Positions 18,307-25,465 of a stretch of 64,000 bases of DNA are shown here, piece after piece. Origin of the DNA: Actinoplanes sandaracinus (GTDB taxonomy: Bacteria; Actinomycetota; Actinomycetes; Mycobacteriales; Micromonosporaceae); assembly GCF_030009775.1 (NCBI RefSeq), contig NZ_JASCTH010000010.1:62001-126000 (forward strand). Reading direction: 5' to 3'. Both the position numbers and the translations under genes were made by a program. Each line of letters opens with the position of its first letter. Within the stretch, counting starts at the first letter, position 1. The notes below the pieces were generated by a model. The model saw nothing but the letters and a program-made list of their open reading frames with translations. It did not search any database and had not been told where the DNA came from.

Positions 18307-18438
18307 TCAGCCTGCGAGGTGGTCGGCCAGAAGCACGATCAGCCAGCGGACGACCGCATCCAGCACGGACATCGCCGTCACCGTCCACGTCGTCGCGTGG
18401 TTGTCGTTCTCGTCGCGCGTGCATCGCTGGTGTCGCAT
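18307..18438 (-). CDS. Possible 43-residue membrane peptide
   Basis: A short frame begins at ATG 18438 with AGGAG about 10 bases upstream. It encodes a charged start (MRHQRCTRDENDN) and then a hydrophobic helix (AMSVLDAVVRWLIVLLA). It lies inside the 401-bp gap between PNP-A and the divergent macro-domain gene, on the PNP-A strand, ending 111 bp before the PNP-A start. Such peptides can be toxins or membrane-protein partners. No homologue is recognised and it may be chance. Confidence 0.3.
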   Translation of the reverse strand: MRHQRCTRDENDNHATTWTVTAMSVLDAVVRWLIVLLADHLAG

Positions 18439-18496
18439 GACGACCGCCTCTCCTGCTCCGCAAGCTCCTGATGCGATGAGCATGCGGGCGTGCGAG

Positions 18497-18545
18497 CGGC
18501 CGATCGGCCGATTCCGGCTGTCCGCGGTCGTCCGCATCTGTCCGT
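18497..18545. promoter_or_regulatory. Palindrome and phased direct repeats upstream of macro-A
   Basis: CGGCCGATCGGCCG at 18497-18510 is a perfect 14-bp palindrome. It is followed by three GTCCG copies whose TCCG starts at 18521, 18531 and 18541, spaced exactly 10 bp (one helical turn). They lie 50-100 bp before the macro-A start at 18597. An operator for the HTH-bearing macro protein or its partner is plausible. Confidence 0.4.
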
Positions 18546-18596
18546 GTGGCGGGAGCCGATGACAATGGACGCGGGACCCTTCACCCGGGAGGCATC

Positions 18597-19592
18597 ATGG
18601 CTGGCGGCGCAACCGTCCCGGACCCGGCTGGGATACACACGCTCCGGGACCTGGCGGACGCGTTCACCCGGCTGCGCCGGCGGGCGGCGCGGAAGGGCCA
18701 GGTGCAGCTCTCGGTGCGTGATCTCGCCACCCGCGTCCAGCGGGCACCCAGCACCCTCGACCCCTATCTGCGCGGTGTACGGCTGTGCCCGGCCGACGTC
18801 TACGAGGGCATCCTGCGCGAGCTCGGTGTCCATCCCCAGCATCTGCGCCCATGGCTGGACGCGTGGGAGCGGATCGCCGACGGCGCGACGGCGCGGCCCG
18901 CCGCTCCCGTCACCGCCGACCGGTCGGCGATCCTGCCGTACAGCGAGACGTTCCCCTACCGGATCCGCGGCGCGAGCACCGGCATCACCCTCGTCACCGG
19001 TGACATCCGCCGGGTGACGTTCGCCGACGTGTGGGTGAACTCGGAGAACACCGAGATGCGCATGTCCCGCTTCGAGGAGAACTCCATCTCCGCGATCATC
19101 CGCTTCGAGGGCGCTCTCCGCGACGGCACGGGCCGGGTCGTCGAGGACGTCGTCGCCGACGCCCTGGAGCGGGCGGTCGCCGACCGGCGGCCGGTCCCCG
19201 CCGGGGCCGCCGTCATCACCGGCCCGGGCGGTCTGGCGGCAGGCCGGGGGGTACGGCACATCGTGCACGTAGCGGCCGTGCGCGGGGAGCCGGGGGAGGG
19301 CTATCGGCCGGTCGCCGACATCGGCGGATGCGTGACGAACGCGCTGCTCGCGACCGAGGGCCTGGACGGGGTGGCGACCATCCTGTTCCCGCTGCTGGGC
19401 GCGGGTGCGGCCGGTGCCGCCGCCGGTCCGACAGCACAGACGATGATCGGCGCGATGCTCGACCATGTCGCCGGCGGACGGCACAGCCGATTGCGTACGA
19501 TCTACCTGCTCGCGAGCACCGCCGATGAACGTGACGACTGTCGCCGGGTCATGGACGGCACGCCGCTGCTGTCGGCCGGCGCCGCGGCGTAG
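18597..19592 (+). CDS. HTH-like plus macro-domain protein (macro-A)
   Basis: 331 residues. An Xre-like helical/HTH segment is at about 39-63 (LSVRDLATRVQRAPSTLDPYLRG) inside an N-terminal region of about 90 residues. A macro domain (ADP-ribose/nucleotide-binding fold) follows, about 128-321. The macro start TLVTGDIRRVTFADVWVNSENTEM is recognisable, but the usual NAAN plus triple-Gly loop is replaced by NSENTEM (148-154) and SRFEENSISAIIRFEGA. The later strand HIVHVAAVRGEP and FPLLGAGAAG match macro positions. The protein may bind nucleotide or ADP-ribose-type ligands and regulate the adjacent PNP protein (inference). ATG 18597 has GGGAGG upstream; GTG 18546 is a weaker start. Confidence 0.8.
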   Translation: MAGGATVPDPAGIHTLRDLADAFTRLRRRAARKGQVQLSVRDLATRVQRAPSTLDPYLRGVRLCPADVYEGILRELGVHPQHLRPWLDAWERIADGATARPAAPVTADRSAILPYSETFPYRIRGASTGITLVTGDIRRVTFADVWVNSENTEMRMSRFEENSISAIIRFEGALRDGTGRVVEDVVADALERAVADRRPVPAGAAVITGPGGLAAGRGVRHIVHVAAVRGEPGEGYRPVADIGGCVTNALLATEGLDGVATILFPLLGAGAAGAAAGPTAQTMIGAMLDHVAGGRHSRLRTIYLLASTADERDDCRRVMDGTPLLSAGAAA

Positions 19593-19650
19593 CGCCTGTC
19601 CCGGAGGTCGACCGGGCCGCGGCGTGGCCGGGAGCACGTGGGGTGTCCGC

Positions 19651-20730
19651 TCATCGTCCGCCCGTTCGTTCAGGCCGTGTGCCACCGCTGGCGTGCGGGT
19701 GGCCACCGCGGGGGCTCAACGGTGGGCACTCGGCGATGAGCGCGCGGACATAGGCGGCGGCGACGACGGACGCGTAGCCCCGCCACCGCTGACCCGTGTG
19801 CATGTCACCGTAGTCGCTGACTCCGCGGACCACGAACCACTCCAGTCCGCCGGCGAATCCGGCTCGGCCGATGCCCTTGCCTTCCATCTCGAAGGCGATC
19901 AGCTCGTCCGCCGCCAGTTCGTCGCGGGCTCGCGCACTGCGCAGCGACCGGTCGGCGCTACCGATGAGACCGTGGTGGACCTTCGGCCACCCGGTGCGAT
20001 GGCCGGTGAGGGCGGGGGACGGATGGGGAATCACACGGCCCGGGTCGTCAGGCGCGTGGATGCGGTCGGTCGAGTCGGCGGGCCGGGCATAGGCGGTGAG
20101 GACGGCCAGCCCTTCGGTGATCCACTTTTCCCACGGTCGTTCGCCGGAGATCTCTACCGCGGCCAGGTAGCGCGCCAGCCGTACGAGCATGGGCGACGGT
20201 GCGGGAAAGGGCTGCCGTGACCGGCGGCCGTCGTCGGTCTCCACCACGTGGTCGTAGTCGGCGATTCCCCATGTCGCGACCACGATGTCGCCCAGGCGTA
20301 CGTGGCGTTCGGGACGCCCGGGGCTCGGCACGCCGCACGCGATCCCGCACATGATGACGTTGTCCACGCTGGGGAAGCTCCGGATCAGGTTGGCGCACGC
20401 TTCCGCAGCGGCGCCGTTACCGGTTTCGCCGAGCAGAGTGAGCACCACCTGGTGCGGGCGGCCCTCGTCGCGGCTGGGCATGGTGCCCAGGAGGTAGAGG
20501 GCCCGGTCCCCGGCGATCGTCCACGGCTGTCCCGCATCGTCGAGGAGGACGCGGACGGCCGCGAACTCTTCGGGGAGGGCGGTGACGATGCCGAACACCG
20601 GCTCCGGGGCGGACCCGGACGGCACGCTCTCGTACCCGGCGGAGGACACGGGTCCCCGTAGGTCGTTGTGGTTGCCGATGGCGAGCTTCCCCGCGGAGGC
20701 GGCACCGATCCAGAAGTTCTGGTTGCCCAT
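19651..20730 (-). CDS. Nucleoside-phosphorylase-superfamily protein with N-terminal Gly/Asn-rich motif (PNP-B)
   Basis: 359 residues. Residues 4-32 form a Gly/Asn-rich, alternating-hydrophobic motif (QNFWIG...LAIGNHN...P....AG) that matches the C-terminus of the upstream protein. The PNP domain spans about 45-335: early Glu in ALPEEF (54-55), GIACGVPSPG at 129-138, EMEG at 281-284 and SDYGD at 305-309, so the nucleosidase active site looks intact. The tail after 336 is disordered. The start lies 3 bases after the stop of the membrane-protein gene, so they are co-transcribed. Proposed role: nucleotide-cleaving effector recruited by homotypic motif contact. A metabolic MTA/SAH nucleosidase is less likely given the extra motif and neighbours. 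Confidence 0.82.
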   Translation of the reverse strand: MGNQNFWIGAASAGKLAIGNHNDLRGPVSSAGYESVPSGSAPEPVFGIVTALPEEFAAVRVLLDDAGQPWTIAGDRALYLLGTMPSRDEGRPHQVVLTLLGETGNGAAAEACANLIRSFPSVDNVIMCGIACGVPSPGRPERHVRLGDIVVATWGIADYDHVVETDDGRRSRQPFPAPSPMLVRLARYLAAVEISGERPWEKWITEGLAVLTAYARPADSTDRIHAPDDPGRVIPHPSPALTGHRTGWPKVHHGLIGSADRSLRSARARDELAADELIAFEMEGKGIGRAGFAGGLEWFVVRGVSDYGDMHTGQRWRGYASVVAAAYVRALIAECPPLSPRGGHPHASGGTRPERTGGR

Positions 20731-20733
20731 CGT

Positions 20734-22416
20734 CTACTCCTCGCCGCCGGCGTCCCTGCCCGGGCTGCCGAAAGTGTTGTTGTTTCCGAAACCGACCATG
20801 TCGGCCCGCACGTTGCCGACGTTCCAGTTCTGGATCTGCGTGATCCGCACGTCCGCATCGAGCTGGCCGGTGTCGATGCCGCGGTCGCGCAGATACGCCT
20901 TGATCGACGTGACGAGCCGGTCCCTCAGGTGATCGTTGATGCGGATCAGGTCCTGGATCACGAAGTGATCGAACTCGTCCGGTTCCCGCCAGCACACCCC
21001 TTCCCGGACGGACATCACAGCGCCGAGGTCGTAGTGCCAGCCGTATCGGGCGGCGAGCCGCCACCGGGCCCGGCCGGACAGCTTCGCCATCCATCCGAGG
21101 AGCCGCTTGGCGCACCGTCCGGGCGCACCGAACACGGTTGAGGCCAAGTGGGGGGTCCACGTCCTGACGGCGCGACCGAAATGGTCGCGCGTGCTGGCCG
21201 GAAGCTCTGCGATCAGCGCCTCCACGTCGGGGTGCACCGGTGGGAGGACCAGCGGAACGAACTCGATCGAGAGGCTGCCACCCTGAACCAGCGGGCGGAC
21301 CAGCGTGCAGATCCCGATCGCACCATCCCGGCAGACTTCCTGCAGGTAGAAATAGACCCGTTGGTCGTCGGCCCGTTCCCCGTGCCGCAACTCCGCGGCC
21401 AGGTGGTCCCAGTCCACGGTGCTCACCGGACGGCCGTCGCGAAGCAAGGGGGACCGCCAGCCGAGCTTCCTGCCGTCCACGTAGAGCCGGTGTCCCGCGG
21501 TCAGCCGCCGTGACGCCGTGCTCTCGACGGCGGTCTCGAGCTGAAAGTGACTATCGAGCCACTCGTGGAAGGCGATGACGTCGAAGATCTCGAACGCTCC
21601 CGCATTCCGGTCGTCCGCGTCCGGTGCCCGGCGATGGATGTCGATGTCCATCTTCCAGGGCCGGACGATGAACCCGTTGCCGACGAACGGGGCAGAGGCC
21701 CGCGACTCCGCGTAGGCGATGACGTTGGCCCCGATCAGGCCGGCGGCTCGCCGCTCCTGGTCCTTGCCGGCCGGCCGGGCCAGGCGCCGTGGGTCGGGGG
21801 CGCCCTCGGCGAGAATCGCTGCCGCTCGCCGGTGCGCCAGCACGGACTCGGCGACGACGACCACCCAGCCGACGGCGAGTCCGGCCAGCACGACCGCGAC
21901 ACAGTGCCAGAGCACCGGTTGGCGCAGCAGGACGACGGCGGCGAGCAGAGCAGCGCAGGCGACACCCGCTACCCATCGGAGCGGGCCCGGCTGGCGGCGA
22001 TCCCATTTGCTCCGCCACGCCCAGGCGCACCATGTCCGCAGCGCGTGCCGGATCCGCTGCCGCAACCGCCACCCCGCGATGAGCGCAACAACCGTGACGA
22101 CTGCCGGCGGGTGGCCGAGGGGATCGGCGAGCCGGCCCACCACGGTGGCGAATATCGCCACAGCGACGAGCGCGCACACGACGTCTCGGTAGGAGCGCGA
22201 CCGTTTGGCGGTGACGGCGTGGCGCAGCAGCGCCACCGGATCCTCGGTGATGTACGGCGCGCCCCCGCGCGGGCCACCGTCGAAGATGTGTGCGGTGTAG
22301 TCCGCGAAACCCTCCGTCACGTGCGTCGCCGCGCACAGCGTCTGGTTCACGCTCCGCCGGGGTATCGGTTCCGCATTCGTCAGTTGCTGGCGCGGAGGAG
22401 CAAGAGCGGTGGTCAC
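20734..22416 (-). CDS. Four-helix membrane protein with C-terminal Gly/Asn-rich motif (TM-B), family not recognised
   Basis: 560 residues. Two helix pairs lie at about 78-96, 103-117, 148-165 and 169-192, followed by a soluble region of about 335 residues with no fold I recognise. Residues 529-557 carry the motif QNWNVG...VGFGNNN...P....AG, which aligns gaplessly with residues 4-32 of PNP-B. GTG 22416 is chosen because GAAGGAG lies 6 bases upstream; an ATG two bases upstream is out of frame and closed immediately. The PNP-B gene follows after 3 bases. Proposed role: membrane sensor or scaffold that transmits a signal to PNP-B. The sensed cue is unknown. Confidence 0.75.
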   Translation of the reverse strand: MTTALAPPRQQLTNAEPIPRRSVNQTLCAATHVTEGFADYTAHIFDGGPRGGAPYITEDPVALLRHAVTAKRSRSYRDVVCALVAVAIFATVVGRLADPLGHPPAVVTVVALIAGWRLRQRIRHALRTWCAWAWRSKWDRRQPGPLRWVAGVACAALLAAVVLLRQPVLWHCVAVVLAGLAVGWVVVVAESVLAHRRAAAILAEGAPDPRRLARPAGKDQERRAAGLIGANVIAYAESRASAPFVGNGFIVRPWKMDIDIHRRAPDADDRNAGAFEIFDVIAFHEWLDSHFQLETAVESTASRRLTAGHRLYVDGRKLGWRSPLLRDGRPVSTVDWDHLAAELRHGERADDQRVYFYLQEVCRDGAIGICTLVRPLVQGGSLSIEFVPLVLPPVHPDVEALIAELPASTRDHFGRAVRTWTPHLASTVFGAPGRCAKRLLGWMAKLSGRARWRLAARYGWHYDLGAVMSVREGVCWREPDEFDHFVIQDLIRINDHLRDRLVTSIKAYLRDRGIDTGQLDADVRITQIQNWNVGNVRADMVGFGNNNTFGSPGRDAGGEE

Positions 22417-22622
22417 ATGTTCTCCTTCAGCCGACCGGTGGTGTGCCCGAGGCGGCTCATCCCCTTCACTCACGCCCTGACGGACGCGCGCCGTTCCGAC
22501 TTGACCGGCGGGAAGCCGAAGGGGTGTGGTTGGCACGAAACCGCTGAGCCGCTGATCAGTCGCGAGCCCGTAATGAGATTCGGTGCACAGGCGAGAGCAG
22601 ACAAGTCCAACAGACTGATTGC

Positions 22623-22680
22623 GGACACGGCATGTCCCTGCGCCCGCATACAGTGGGTCCGGTGTTGTCCGGCAGCGGAC
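22623..22680. promoter_or_regulatory. Two GTCC/GGAC dyads upstream of macro-B
   Basis: GGACA-CGGCA-TGTCC (22623-22637) and GTCCG-GCAG-CGGAC (22667-22680) are perfect 5-bp inverted repeats. The second ends just before the ribosome-binding site of macro-B. They share the GTCC half-site with the phased repeats upstream of macro-A, suggesting related operators. The rest of the 278-bp divergent region shows nothing else I can support. Confidence 0.4.
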
Positions 22681-22694
22681 GATAGGGAGGCCGG

Positions 22695-23750
22695 ATGACT
22701 CTTGGCGTCTCGGACAGTGACCCGGGCAGTGCTCTGCGTGATTTCTGCGGAATGCTGCGGGACCTGAGGAAGACGGCGGGCGGCCCGACCGTGGAGTCAC
22801 TCGACGCGGACAGGTCGTTCCCTCTGCGCCGCGCCCACATCTACGCGACCCTGGCTGGAAAGATCGCCAAGCCTCCCGGCTGGAGGTTCGTCGAGGCCTT
22901 CGTCCGAAAATGTGTGGCCCACGCGGCCGCCAATGGCGTCGAGCTGGACATCTCCGGCGACCTCAAAGAGTGGGAGCGCGAGTACAAGAAGCTCACCCAG
23001 CTCTGGGAACGGTTCGCACGGGAGCAGCATTCCGTCGACTCCTTCGCCGATCGGCACGGGAAGGCGCGCGCACAGGTACTCACCGTTCAGGACACCACAT
23101 GCTATGTCGTACGCAGTGGAGACGGGACGGTCCGCCGGGTCGGCGTCATCACCGGCGACATTCGGCAGGTTCGCTGCGCCAACGTCTGGGTCAACTCCGA
23201 GAACACCGAGATGGAGATGGCTCGCGTACACGAGTTCTCCATCTCGGCCATCGTCCGTTACGAGGGGGCTCGGCACGACGGGCGCGGCCGGGTCGCCGAG
23301 GACGTGATCGCCGACGAACTGGCGGCCAAGGTCTTGGGTCATCGCCCTGTTGAACCGGGTTCGGTGCTGGTGACCGACGCCGGGGAATTGCGGCGGCGCA
23401 ACGGTGTGCGGTACGTCATTCACGTCGCGGCGGTGCACGGCGAGCCGGGCTCCGGCTTTCACCCGATGCGCGAGATCGGCAGGTGTGTGACCAACGCCTT
23501 GTCCGCTGCCGAACACGTGGAGATGCCGGGCGACGAGCCGATCACCGTGCTGTTCCCGCTGCTGGGCACCGGTGGCGCCGGTGGTGACGTCTTCCGGACA
23601 GCGGCGATTCTCATCCACGCCGCCCGGAACTATCTCCGTGCGGCACCAACCACGCGGATCGCCACCGTTCTCTTTCTCGCCTACTCCGACCGGGACCTGA
23701 GGGCATGTCAGAACGCGTTGCGTTCGGCAGGTCTGCGTTCCGAGTCCTGA
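22695..23750 (+). CDS. Macro-domain protein with N-terminal helical domain (macro-B)
   Basis: 351 residues. The N-terminal part (about 10-115, FCGMLRDLRKTAGG...) resembles the HTH-like helical region that precedes many actinobacterial signalling and NTPase proteins. A macro domain spans about 148-345 and is clearly paralogous to macro-A: both contain VWVNSENTEM, SISAI.R.EGA, DG.GRV.EDV.AD and IHVAAV.GEPG. The canonical GGG loop is again absent. The start is ATG 22695 with GGGAGG 4 bases upstream. It is divergent from TM-B/PNP-B, mirroring macro-A beside PNP-A. Likely a ligand-binding regulator of that unit (inference). Confidence 0.82.
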   Translation: MTLGVSDSDPGSALRDFCGMLRDLRKTAGGPTVESLDADRSFPLRRAHIYATLAGKIAKPPGWRFVEAFVRKCVAHAAANGVELDISGDLKEWEREYKKLTQLWERFAREQHSVDSFADRHGKARAQVLTVQDTTCYVVRSGDGTVRRVGVITGDIRQVRCANVWVNSENTEMEMARVHEFSISAIVRYEGARHDGRGRVAEDVIADELAAKVLGHRPVEPGSVLVTDAGELRRRNGVRYVIHVAAVHGEPGSGFHPMREIGRCVTNALSAAEHVEMPGDEPITVLFPLLGTGGAGGDVFRTAAILIHAARNYLRAAPTTRIATVLFLAYSDRDLRACQNALRSAGLRSES

Positions 23751-23793
23751 GGCGCCGCTCGCAGGCGCCCGTCTCCGGCCGTCAGAAGCGGGC

Positions 23794-23807
23794 GACATGG
23801 AAATGTC
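23794..23807. terminator. Hairpin between macro-B and the TetR gene
   Basis: GACAT-GGAA-ATGTC, with a near-match GGC/GCC extension on both sides, lies in the 93-bp gap between these convergent genes. A transcription stop is inferred from position. Confidence 0.4.
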
Positions 23808-23843
23808 CGCCTGCGGGGCCGGGTGAGGAGCCCACCGGCCCTG

Positions 23844-24455
23844 TCAGGAAGTGCGGGCCGGAAGGGTGGCCAGGGCGCCGAGGATCAGGCCGAGGCCGAG
23901 CTCGAACGCCCGGTCCGCACGTTCCCGCCCCTGACCCGCGGCCTCGATCGCGGCGACGAGGACCGGCGTCCGGGCGTGGGTCGGGTCCCACACCTGGTCG
24001 GGTGCGGCGATGTCCAGGGCCGAGCCGATGACGAAGCTGTCCAGCACCGTGATCACGTCGAGGAGCTGAGCGGTCGGGATGCCGGCGGAGTGCAGGACCG
24101 TGGCGATGTCGTCGTACATGTGCACGACGTCGGGGGAGGAGACGGTGTGCGCGGTGAGCATCGGGATCAGGCGGGGATGGCGCGCGAACGCGTCGCGATA
24201 GCGGCGTAGCAGGGCTCGCAGCGCGTCGTCCCAGTCGTGCGGCAGCGCCGCGGCGGGGTCCTCGGTGAAGATCAGGGCGCGCATCGCCTCGATGATCTCG
24301 GTCCGCCCGGTGACGTGGTTGTAGATCGAGGACGGGCGCACCGACAGCGCCGCCGCGACCTCACCGAGAGTGAAATCGCCCTTGCTGTCGACGATGGCGA
24401 GCGCGGCCCCGGCGATCTTCTCGACCGACAGTTTCGGTGTGGCGGGTCGGGCCAC
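23844..24455 (-). CDS. TetR-family regulator of the polyamine operon
   Basis: 203 residues with a TetR HTH (about 10-55: VEKIAGAALAIVDSKGDFTLGEVAAALSVRPSSIYNHVTGRTEII) and a helical ligand domain of the TetR_C type. GTG 24455 is favoured by AGGGGG about 8 bases upstream; ATG 24494 is an alternative that would lie on the operator. It is divergent from the aguB-aguA-oxidase operon, with a perfect palindrome between, so it probably represses that operon until a polyamine-related ligand binds. Confidence 0.9.
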   Translation of the reverse strand: MARPATPKLSVEKIAGAALAIVDSKGDFTLGEVAAALSVRPSSIYNHVTGRTEIIEAMRALIFTEDPAAALPHDWDDALRALLRRYRDAFARHPRLIPMLTAHTVSSPDVVHMYDDIATVLHSAGIPTAQLLDVITVLDSFVIGSALDIAAPDQVWDPTHARTPVLVAAIEAAGQGRERADRAFELGLGLILGALATLPARTS

Positions 24456-24499
24456 CGGCGAACCCCCTTGCGTTCGGGTGAGGAGGACCACCATAGTAA

Positions 24500-24516
24500 A
24501 ACGAATGCCGTTCGTT
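24500..24516. promoter_or_regulatory. Probable TetR operator of the polyamine operon
   Basis: AACGAA-TGCCG-TTCGTT is a perfect 6-bp dyad with a 5-bp spacer. It lies in the AT-richer divergent promoter region, directly after a TAGTAAA sequence and 35 bp before the aguB start. The position fits repression of both directions. Confidence 0.65.
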
Positions 24517-24550
24517 AAAGTGCGGCGCCGGCGAGCCTTCGAGGATGACC

Positions 24551-25465
24551 ATGGAACTGATCCGGTCCGCGGCCTATGACTCGCCCGCTCGTGTCGAGGA
24601 GCCGGCCCGTCCGCCGCTGCGCGTGGGCCTGGTCCAGCACCGCTGGCGGGAGGACGCCGCTGAGCTGCGCGAAGTGCTCTTCGACGGGATCGCGCGGGCG
24701 GCCGGAGCCGGCGCACGGGCCGTCTTCCTGCCGGAGCTGACGCTGTCGAGGTACCCGGCATTCGAGGCCCCCGCCGGCCGGCCGGCCGAAGCCGCCGAGG
24801 ACATCGAGACCGGCCCGACCGTGGCGTTCGCGGCCGAGGCGGCGAAGCGGCACGGCATCCTGGTGCACGCCTCGCTCTACGAGCGGACCGACCTGGGCGA
24901 CGGTCTCGGCTACAACACCGCGGTGCTGGTCGACCCGGCCGGCGCCGTCATCGCGAAGACGCGCAAGACACACATTCCGGTCACTGAGGGTTACGTCGAG
25001 GACAAGTACTTCCGGCCGGGCCCGGCCGACGGCGCCTACCCGGTGCACGAGGCCCTGGAGGCGCGGTTCGGGCTGCCGACCTGCTGGGACCAATGGTTCC
25101 CCGAGGTCGCCCGTCTGTACGCGCTCGGTGGCGCCGACATCCTCGTCTATCCGACGGCGATCGGCTCGGAGCCCGACCACCCCGATTTCGACACCCAGCC
25201 GCTGTGGCAGCAGGTGATCATCGGGAACGCGATCGCGAACGGCCTCTTCATGGTGGTCCCGAACCGCACCGGTGACGAAGGGCTGATCAGCTTCTACGGT
25301 TCGTCGTTCATCGCCGACCCGTACGGGCGGGTGCTCGCCCAGGCGCCCCGCGACGCCGAGGCCGTGCTCGTCGCCGACCTCGACCTCGACCAGCGCGGGG
25401 ACTGGCTGACCCTGTTCCCGTTCCTGCGCACCCGCCGCCCCGACACCTACGGTGGCCTGGCATGA
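24551..25465 (+). CDS. aguB: N-carbamoylputrescine amidase-like nitrilase-superfamily hydrolase
   Basis: 304 residues of the carbon-nitrogen hydrolase fold. The catalytic triad is visible: Glu about 62 (FLPELTLSRYP), Lys about 139 (KTRKTHIP) and Cys about 178 (LPTCWDQWFPE). The CWDQWFPE motif is typical of AguB, which releases ammonia and CO2 from N-carbamoylputrescine to give putrescine. ATG 24551 has GAGG 6 bases upstream; ATG 24545 is two codons earlier. The gene overlaps the agmatine deiminase gene by 4 bases, which strongly supports the assignment. Confidence 0.88.
   Translation: MELIRSAAYDSPARVEEPARPPLRVGLVQHRWREDAAELREVLFDGIARAAGAGARAVFLPELTLSRYPAFEAPAGRPAEAAEDIETGPTVAFAAEAAKRHGILVHASLYERTDLGDGLGYNTAVLVDPAGAVIAKTRKTHIPVTEGYVEDKYFRPGPADGAYPVHEALEARFGLPTCWDQWFPEVARLYALGGADILVYPTAIGSEPDHPDFDTQPLWQQVIIGNAIANGLFMVVPNRTGDEGLISFYGSSFIADPYGRVLAQAPRDAEAVLVADLDLDQRGDWLTLFPFLRTRRPDTYGGLA

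Noticed and set aside
16282..20730. PNP domains as ordinary MTA/SAH nucleosidase or purine salvage enzymes
   Set aside because: Both proteins are much larger than the ~230-residue housekeeping enzymes, carry membrane helices or an assembly-type motif, and sit beside macro-domain genes rather than salvage genes. Not formally excluded.
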